Part shown: piece after piece, positions 7,064-11,278 of the stretch | Layout of the letters: every line of letters begins with the position of its first letter | Numbering within the stretch: the stretch's first letter is position 1 | Source: an uncultured Peptococcaceae bacterium | Lineage (GTDB): Bacteria > Bacillota > Dehalobacteriia > UBA4068 > JAAVYR01 | Assembly (NCBI GenBank): GCA_949739465.1 | Contig: CATIYQ010000075.1 | Location: forward strand, 1-11,278 | Direction: 5' to 3' | DNA length: 11,278 nucleotides | Notes under the pieces: model-generated | Told to the model about the DNA's origin: nothing | The model's input: the letters and a program-made list of their open reading frames with translations, nothing else | The model's database searches: none | Translations under genes and position numbers: made by a program

Positions 7064-7951
7064 GTGCAATTTGTTCAGAAAAGAAAAATTTGGTATATTA
7101 TCTCTTTGGCTGTTATCATTCCCGGTTTGATTTCCTTGTTCTTAAGCGGGTTAAACTTGGGGATTGATTTTACCGGCGGGAATATCCTGCAAATGAAGTT
7201 TGAACAACAAGTAGAAATGTCCGACCTGCGTAACGGTATTATGAAATATACGGACCAAACGCCGTCCATTCAAGAAACTTCTGATAACGAGTACTATATT
7301 CGCGTCAGCGTATTGGACACCGCGACTTCCGAGCAAATGCTTACCGGTCTGAAAGAAACCTTTGGTCCTTATGAGCTGACCCAAAACGAGTTAATCGGAC
7401 CTGTCATGGGGAAAGAGCTTGCGACCAATGCAATTCTGGCCTTGCTCATTGCTTTCGCTTTGATGCTCGTTTACATTGCGTTCCGCTTTGAGCTGCATTT
7501 TGCCATTGCAGCGGTGATTCCTTTGATTCACGACGTGTTAATCGTAATCGGTATTTTCTCTTTGTTAAAGCTGGAAGTAGACAGCACTTTTGTTGCTGCA
7601 GTGCTTACGGTTATCGGTTATTCTATTAACAACACTATCGTTGTCTTTGACCGAGTACGGGAAAACATCAAATATCAAGGAAGCTCTGATTTTCCGGCTT
7701 TGGTAAATGAAAGTATCCGTCAAACCTTAACACGGTCCATCAATACCGTGTTGGCAGTGCTTTTCTTATTAGTACCGCTGCTTATTTTCGGCGGCGATAC
7801 CACCAAGAATTTCTCCCTTGCCGTACTGATTGGTTTGGTAGCGGGGACTTATTCTTCTATGTTCATTGCCGGTTCCTTGCTGGTTGACGTAAAAGCGATG
7901 GTAAAGGGCAAAAAAAATTATCAAACGCCGAAAAGCAATAAGAAAAAATAA
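7064..7951 (+). CDS. secF: Protein translocase subunit SecF
   Basis: SecF is the partner of SecD. The GTG start at 7064 follows AAGGGGAGAG by about 6 bases; the product has 295 residues. The first membrane segment (about 10-27) is followed by the family motif LNLGIDFTGGN (30-40), an extracytoplasmic domain to about 120, five membrane segments, and a lysine-rich tail (NKKK). The fourth-segment motif reads VIGYSINNTIVVFDRVREN (183-201). By alignment N190 occupies the position of E. coli SecF D213, one of the proton-relay residues. Its partner arginine is present as R224 in QTLTRS (E. coli R247). The SecD aspartate is also present. A strong terminator-like hairpin starts 17 bases after the stop. 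Confidence 0.95.
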   Translation: MQFVQKRKIWYIISLAVIIPGLISLFLSGLNLGIDFTGGNILQMKFEQQVEMSDLRNGIMKYTDQTPSIQETSDNEYYIRVSVLDTATSEQMLTGLKETFGPYELTQNELIGPVMGKELATNAILALLIAFALMLVYIAFRFELHFAIAAVIPLIHDVLIVIGIFSLLKLEVDSTFVAAVLTVIGYSINNTIVVFDRVRENIKYQGSSDFPALVNESIRQTLTRSINTVLAVLFLLVPLLIFGGDTTKNFSLAVLIGLVAGTYSSMFIAGSLLVDVKAMVKGKKNYQTPKSNKKK

Positions 7952-7967
7952 ATGAGATAACTTTCAT

Positions 7968-8030
7968 AAAATAGGAATGTTTCTGTTGTATATCATATTC
8001 AACAAGAAATGTTCCTATTTTGTTTTGCTT
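7968..8030 (+). terminator. Rho-independent terminator after secF
   Basis: AAAATAGGAA (7968-7977) pairs perfectly with TTCCTATTTT (8012-8021). The stem continues inward through two wobble pairs, TTTC/GAAA and TGTTG/CAACA with one bulged A (8005), closing on an 11-base AT loop. TTTTGTTTTGCTTTATTTT follows the 3' arm. A stem of about 20 pairs with a T-rich tail just after the last sec gene and before a new promoter is a convincing end of the operon. Confidence 0.85.
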
Positions 8031-8048
8031 TATTTTACCAGGTTATGA

Positions 8049-8077
8049 TTGACAATTAAGCTAGGGTAGGGTAGAAT
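8049..8077 (+). promoter_or_regulatory. Strong sigma-A-type promoter of the amino acid ABC operon
   Basis: A perfect TTGACA (8049-8054) and TAGAAT (8072-8077) are separated by exactly 17 bases. The start point would be near 8084, giving a leader of about 100 bases before the binding-protein gene. The spacer contains the direct repeat TAGGGTAGGGTAG (8062-8074), unusual in this AT-rich gap and running into the -10 element. Confidence 0.85.
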
Positions 8078-8085
8078 TTTAATAG

Positions 8086-8136
8086 TATTTTCTGTAAATT
8101 TGCCAAACTAATATTTATGCATTTATACAGAAAAGT
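8086..8136 (+). promoter_or_regulatory. CodY-box-like operator and inverted repeat at the start of the ABC operon
   Basis: TATTTTCTGTAAATT (8086-8100) matches the CodY consensus AATTTTCWGAAAATT at 13 of 15 positions and sits on the predicted transcription start. A 9-bp perfect inverted repeat, TTTTCTGTA (8088-8096) with TACAGAAAA (8126-8134), embraces 29 bases; its right arm belongs to a second, weaker CodY-like match (10 of 15, 8122-8136). Read as DNA this looks like paired operator sites that would repress the importer when branched-chain amino acids and GTP are plentiful. Read as RNA it is a leader stem-loop. The leader is too short for a T-box. Confidence 0.45.
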
Positions 8137-8186
8137 ATGAATAAAATTTGGGTAAAAACAAAAAAGATTTAAAGGAGTCTGTAAAA

Positions 8187-9011
8187 ATGAAAAAGTTTTT
8201 AAAAGTTGCTGCTTTAAGCGCAATGGTTGCCATTTCTGCTATGTCTCTCGTCGCTTGCGGCGGGGATAAAGACAAAGACCAGGATAAGGATGCCGCTACT
8301 TCTTGGAAAGATAAAGAAGTAATTTTGGTTGGTACCGATAATACATACCCTCCAATGGAATTTGTTGACGATACCGGGAAAAATAGCATTGGTTTTGACA
8401 TTGACGTAGCGGAAGCTATCTTTGCCGAAATGGGCAAAAAAGTTGAAATCGTACCCATTAACTGGGATGGTATTTTCAGCGGCTTAGAAAGCAAAAAATA
8501 TGACGTTGTCATTTCTTCCGTTAGCTTGACCCCAGAACGGCAAGAAAAATATGCCATGACCAAAGCTTATGTTTCCAACAAATTGGTTTTGGTAACGGCT
8601 CCTGAAACCACTGATATCACTTCTTTAGAAACATTAGGCGGTAAGAGAGTGGTAACCCAAGTAGGGACTACTGCTGATGACAAAATGATTGAAATCATGG
8701 GTGATGACAGCGATATTATTTACAACAAATTTGATACCGTAATGCAGGCTTTTGATGAATTAACTTTAGGTCGCGCCGACGCTGTATTGGTTGATATCGT
8801 TGTTGCGAAATACTATATTGCTAAAGACCCTGCTAAATATCAAATCGTTTGGGAAAGTGAAGACAGCGAACCAATCGGTATCTGCATTCGTAAAGAAGAC
8901 CAAGATTTAGCTGATGAAGTAGATAAAGCAATTGACAGCTTATATGCTTCTGGTAAAATGGCTGAAATCTCTAAAAAATGGTTTGGTGAAGATATCACCG
9001 CAGTTGAATAA
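8187..9011 (+). CDS. Polar amino acid ABC transporter, substrate-binding lipoprotein
   Basis: This is the extracytoplasmic receptor that delivers an amino acid to the permease encoded next to it. ATG 8187 follows AAAGGAG by 9 bases; a TTG 39 bases upstream is in frame but has no such site. The 274-residue product begins with a lipoprotein signal peptide ending in the lipobox LVAC (C24), followed by a charged tether (DKDKDQDKD). The mature part is a solute-binding family 3 domain: GTDNTYPPMEF (49-59), GFDIDVAEAI (69-78), INWDGIFSGL (91-100), SVSLTPERQEKY (111-122) with R118, the residue type that grips the ligand carboxylate, and D203 in AVLVDIVVAKYY, which usually binds the amino group. The ligand is an amino acid, but which one cannot be read off. 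A hairpin after the stop may boost its expression over the permease. Confidence 0.93.
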   Translation: MKKFLKVAALSAMVAISAMSLVACGGDKDKDQDKDAATSWKDKEVILVGTDNTYPPMEFVDDTGKNSIGFDIDVAEAIFAEMGKKVEIVPINWDGIFSGLESKKYDVVISSVSLTPERQEKYAMTKAYVSNKLVLVTAPETTDITSLETLGGKRVVTQVGTTADDKMIEIMGDDSDIIYNKFDTVMQAFDELTLGRADAVLVDIVVAKYYIAKDPAKYQIVWESEDSEPIGICIRKEDQDLADEVDKAIDSLYASGKMAEISKKWFGEDITAVE

Positions 9012-9034
9012 TTTTCACCGGCATAAGAAAGAGG

Positions 9035-9067
9035 ATTATGCACTGAATGACAAGTTCAGTGCATAAT
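9035..9067 (+). other. Intercistronic 13-bp perfect stem-loop between binding protein and permease genes
   Basis: ATTATGCACTGAA (9035-9047) pairs without mismatch with TTCAGTGCATAAT (9055-9067) around a 7-base loop. Two G-T pairs could extend it. The following TTTATATT is too broken for a strong terminator, and the permease ribosome binding site comes right after, at 9075. Such structures between a binding-protein gene and its permease gene commonly protect the upstream mRNA or partly terminate transcription, giving excess receptor. The structure is clear; the effect is inferred. Confidence 0.7.
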
Positions 9068-9084
9068 TTATATTGGAGGATACC

Positions 9085-9744
9085 ATGAGTTTTTTTGATC
9101 GCATTATCGGTTATATGCCCGCTTTGTTTGATGGCGCAGGCATTACCCTAGCCTTGACAGCGATTGCTGTAACAACCGGGTTATTTATTGGTTTGCTTTT
9201 GGCATTGGGGCGTATTTCTCATAATTTTATTATAGATAAACTTTGTTCGTTCTATATTTGGTTTTTCAGAGGCACGCCGCTTTTGATGCAATTGTATTTT
9301 ATCTATTTTGCCCTGCCTCAAATCAATCCAGCATTTAACATTCAAGACCGTTTTATCGCCGCTTATGTTGCCTTTGCTTTAAACAGCGGAGCATATCTGG
9401 CGGAAATCTTCCGCGCTGCCATTTTATCCATTGATAAAGGGCAGTTTGAAGCAGCGAAGGCTTTGGGTATGGGCTATGCCATGACTATGCGGCGCATCAT
9501 CATTCCCCAGTCTTACAGACGGTTAATCCCGCCGGTAGGGAATGAGTTTATCATGGTATTAAAAGACACGGCGTTGGTATCTATGATTGGACTGACGGAT
9601 TTATCCCGTATTACCAGTCAGATTTCTACCAGAAACGGCGATGTTCTCATTTATTTGCCTGCTATGGTACTATATCTGTTAATGACAACTATTTTCACCT
9701 TTGTCTTTAACAAGCTTGAGAAGAAGTATTCCCGGTACGAATAG
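9085..9744 (+). CDS. Polar amino acid ABC transporter, permease (HisM/GlnP type)
   Basis: This membrane subunit forms the channel for the adjacent receptor and ATPase. ATG 9085 follows GGAGGA; a TTG 12 bases upstream overlaps that site and is not preferred. The 219-residue protein has about five hydrophobic segments (near 18-42, 55-80, 88-112, 150-172 and 190-208). Family marks are RGTPLLMQLYFIYF (62-75), the EAA loop FEAAKALGMGYAMTMRRIIIPQ (121-142) with its conserved glycine, which docks on the ATPase, and NEFIMVLKDTALVS (153-166). Only one permease gene is present, so a homodimer is expected. The TAG stop overlaps the ribosome binding site of the ATPase gene. Confidence 0.94.
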   Translation: MSFFDRIIGYMPALFDGAGITLALTAIAVTTGLFIGLLLALGRISHNFIIDKLCSFYIWFFRGTPLLMQLYFIYFALPQINPAFNIQDRFIAAYVAFALNSGAYLAEIFRAAILSIDKGQFEAAKALGMGYAMTMRRIIIPQSYRRLIPPVGNEFIMVLKDTALVSMIGLTDLSRITSQISTRNGDVLIYLPAMVLYLLMTTIFTFVFNKLEKKYSRYE

Positions 9745-9756
9745 GAGGTAGGGCAG

Positions 9757-10527
9757 ATGTCAGTCATTAAAGTAGAACATATCCATAAAAAATTTGGTGA
9801 CGTGGAAGTCTTAAAGGATATCAATCTGGAAGTAGAAAAGGGCGAGGTTATCTGCATCATCGGTCCCTCCGGCTCAGGGAAAAGCACATTCCTCCGCTGT
9901 CTCAATCATTTGGAACATATCACGGACGGCACCATTTATCTGGATGACGAAGTGCTGGATAAAATGTCAAACGGCAAAAGTTTGATAAAAAACAACGGTG
10001 AACGGAAGAAAAAAACTGCCCAAATGTGTATGAAGCTGGGCATGGTATTCCAACGGTTTAATCTTTTTCCTCATATGACGGTGCTGGAAAATGTGATTGA
10101 AGCACCCATTCGGGTTAAGGGTAAGAAAAAAGAAGAAATCATGCCTTATGCTTTGGAACTCATCAAAAAGGTGGGGCTTGCTGAGAAGGTTGATCAATAT
10201 CCCGCTCGACTTTCCGGAGGGCAACAGCAACGTGTAGCTATCGTCCGCGCTTTGGCGATGGACCCGGAAATCATGCTCTTTGACGAACCGACTTCCGCTT
10301 TAGACCCGGAACTGGTATATGAAGTATTGGAAGTTATTAAGGACCTGGCAAAGACAGGTATGACCATGCTTATCGTTACCCATGAAATGAACTTTGCCCG
10401 GGAAATCGCCGATAGAATCGTTTTCATGGATGGTGGGCAAATCACCATGTTGGATACACCGGAAAATATCTTTAACAATCCTGACAACAAACGTATGCAG
10501 GAATTCTTAAAGAAATACAATGGTTAA
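9757..10527 (+). CDS. Polar amino acid ABC transporter, ATP-binding protein (HisP/GlnQ type)
   Basis: This cytoplasmic ATPase powers the importer. The ATG lies 12 bases after the permease stop, with AGGAGG 8 bases upstream. All nucleotide-binding motifs are intact in the 256 residues: Walker A GPSGSGKST (36-44), Q-loop with Q99 in VFQRFNLFPHMTVLEN, signature LSGGQQQR (152-159), Walker B IMLFDEP (172-178) with catalytic E177, D-loop SALD (180-183), and switch H209 in VTHEM. A basic insert of about 25 residues (68-92, including GERKKKTAQ) precedes the Q-loop, as in HisP-like members that have a longer segment here. It is slightly longer than the usual 240-245 residues for that reason. Confidence 0.96.
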   Translation: MSVIKVEHIHKKFGDVEVLKDINLEVEKGEVICIIGPSGSGKSTFLRCLNHLEHITDGTIYLDDEVLDKMSNGKSLIKNNGERKKKTAQMCMKLGMVFQRFNLFPHMTVLENVIEAPIRVKGKKKEEIMPYALELIKKVGLAEKVDQYPARLSGGQQQRVAIVRALAMDPEIMLFDEPTSALDPELVYEVLEVIKDLAKTGMTMLIVTHEMNFAREIADRIVFMDGGQITMLDTPENIFNNPDNKRMQEFLKKYNG

Positions 10528-10559
10528 AAATCATAACAAAATAGAAGTGAGGGATAGCT

Positions 10560-11278
10560 TTGTTGACCAGAGGGGATAAATTAAAAGCAGATTTATTGTT
10601 GCTTTCTGTCGCTATGGTATGGGGTGCGTCCTTCACTATGATGAAAAATGTGATTAATGAAATACCCGTTTGCCCTTATCTTGCAGGTCGTTTTCTGGTA
10701 GCAAGTCTTGCGCTGCTGTTTATTTTCCGCAGAAGTCTTCGTTATCTGACCCCTAGGCTATGGCAAGCGGGTATTTTCATCGGTATTATCCTTTTCCTGG
10801 GCATGGGGTTACAGGTTTGGGGATTGATATACACCACTGCTACCAAGTCAGCCTTTATTGCCGGCATGAACTTTATGTTTGTGCCGTTTCTAAGTATTTG
10901 GTTTTTAAAGAAAACACCGAATAGAGCCACATTTCTAGGAGTTTTTATCGCACTTGTGGGGCTTTTTTATTTATCAGGTGGCATAGAGTTTTCCTTGAAT
11001 AAAGGAGATTTGATTTCGCTTATTTCTGCTTTTTGCTTTGCACTGCAAATTGTTTTTATTGATAAATACACCAATGAGGGGCTAGACGCATCTTTAATTG
11101 CGGTATTGCAAATCTGTACGGCAGCAGTATTGTTTATCATTCTTTGGCTGGCAGCACCGGGCAGTAATATTGTTGAAGATATACAGCTCTTTACCAAGCC
11201 CATTGTTTTTCTAACTATTTTATTTACAGGTATTCTGGGAACAGCGGGGGGATTTGGCATTCAGACATTGGTACAGCG
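10560..11278 (+). CDS. EamA/DMT-superfamily membrane transporter (3' end cut by window)
   Basis: An open frame runs from a TTG at 10560 (a second TTG follows at 10563) to the end of the window, about 239 codons without a stop. AGTGAGGG (10546-10553) serves as ribosome binding site. The product starts with a short cytoplasmic stretch (LTRGDKLKAD) and then consists of roughly 20-residue hydrophobic segments. Typical EamA features are MVWGASFTMMKNV (19-31), PYLAGRFLVASLALL, GLIYTTATKSAFIAGMNFMFVPFLS and the end of the first repeat, FLGVFIALVGLFYLSGG, followed by the start of the second repeat (GDLISLISAFCFALQIVFIDKY). These proteins export or exchange amino acids and other metabolites; the substrate is unknown. 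Only 32 bases separate it from the ATPase gene with no terminator, so it may belong to the importer operon. The family usually has about 290-310 residues, so some 60 are missing. Confidence 0.9.
   Translation, partial: MLTRGDKLKADLLLLSVAMVWGASFTMMKNVINEIPVCPYLAGRFLVASLALLFIFRRSLRYLTPRLWQAGIFIGIILFLGMGLQVWGLIYTTATKSAFIAGMNFMFVPFLSIWFLKKTPNRATFLGVFIALVGLFYLSGGIEFSLNKGDLISLISAFCFALQIVFIDKYTNEGLDASLIAVLQICTAAVLFIILWLAAPGSNIVEDIQLFTKPIVFLTILFTGILGTAGGFGIQTLVQ

Noticed and set aside
8078..8186. T-box or other known riboswitch in the importer leader.
   Set aside because: The leader is only about 100 bases, shows no T-box or specifier-loop sequence, and has just one long-range inverted repeat.
8123..8563. 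A 146-codon open frame on the minus strand across the start of the binding-protein gene.
   Set aside because: It lies antisense to a clear lipoprotein gene and its translation resembles no known domain.
10967..11260. Minus-strand open frame of 97 codons near the window end.
   Set aside because: It is antisense to the EamA-type transporter, whose plus-strand frame is open to the end with family motifs; the minus-strand translation has none.
1..11278. Mobile elements, CRISPR arrays, toxin-antitoxin or defence genes.
   Set aside because: No transposase, integrase, terminal repeats, spaced repeats or unexplained coding blocks were seen; all genes fit housekeeping or transport roles and read in one direction.

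Overview
The window reads as an ordinary chromosomal stretch of an anaerobic or gut-type member of the Bacillota. Pointers are the queH type of epoxyqueuosine reductase, a SpoIID/LytB-family protein inserted in a ruvB-queH-spoIID-queA-tgt-yajC-secD-secF string, strong AGGAGG-type ribosome binding sites, GTG/TTG starts, and two intergenic sequences resembling the CodY box. The base composition looks moderate, with AT-rich gaps. A Clostridia- or Negativicutes-like host is my inference; the genus cannot be fixed from the sequence alone. Every gene lies on the + strand, and I see no mobile element, CRISPR array, tRNA or rRNA.

Region 1 (1-7951) is a housekeeping cluster. It opens inside ruvB (Holliday-junction motor), followed 9 bases later by queH. 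A good promoter then precedes a secreted SpoIID/LytB-like glycan-acting protein, which leads into queA and tgt. Tgt, QueA and QueH are the last three steps of tRNA queuosine synthesis: base exchange with preQ1, transfer of the epoxycyclopentanediol, and reduction of epoxyqueuosine. yajC, secD and secF follow and encode the accessory part of the Sec protein-export machine. A strong terminator-shaped hairpin after secF closes this region.

Region 2 (8049-11278) starts with a near-consensus TTGACA-17-TAGAAT promoter. It drives a three-gene polar amino acid ABC importer: lipoprotein binding protein, membrane permease and ATPase. A 13-bp perfect hairpin lies between the binding protein and permease genes, where it could set unequal expression. 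An EamA/DMT-family membrane transporter with a TTG start follows 32 bases after the ATPase gene and runs off the window end.

No new multi-gene system is visible. The points most worth a second look are: SecF has Asn where the proton-relay Asp of well-studied SecF proteins sits, although its partner Arg and the SecD Asp remain; two CodY-box-like sequences (13 of 15 matches each) stand before yajC-secDF and at the ABC promoter; a terminator-like hairpin lies inside the first 30 codons of queA; and the yajC-secD gap contains an RNA element with competing pairings.
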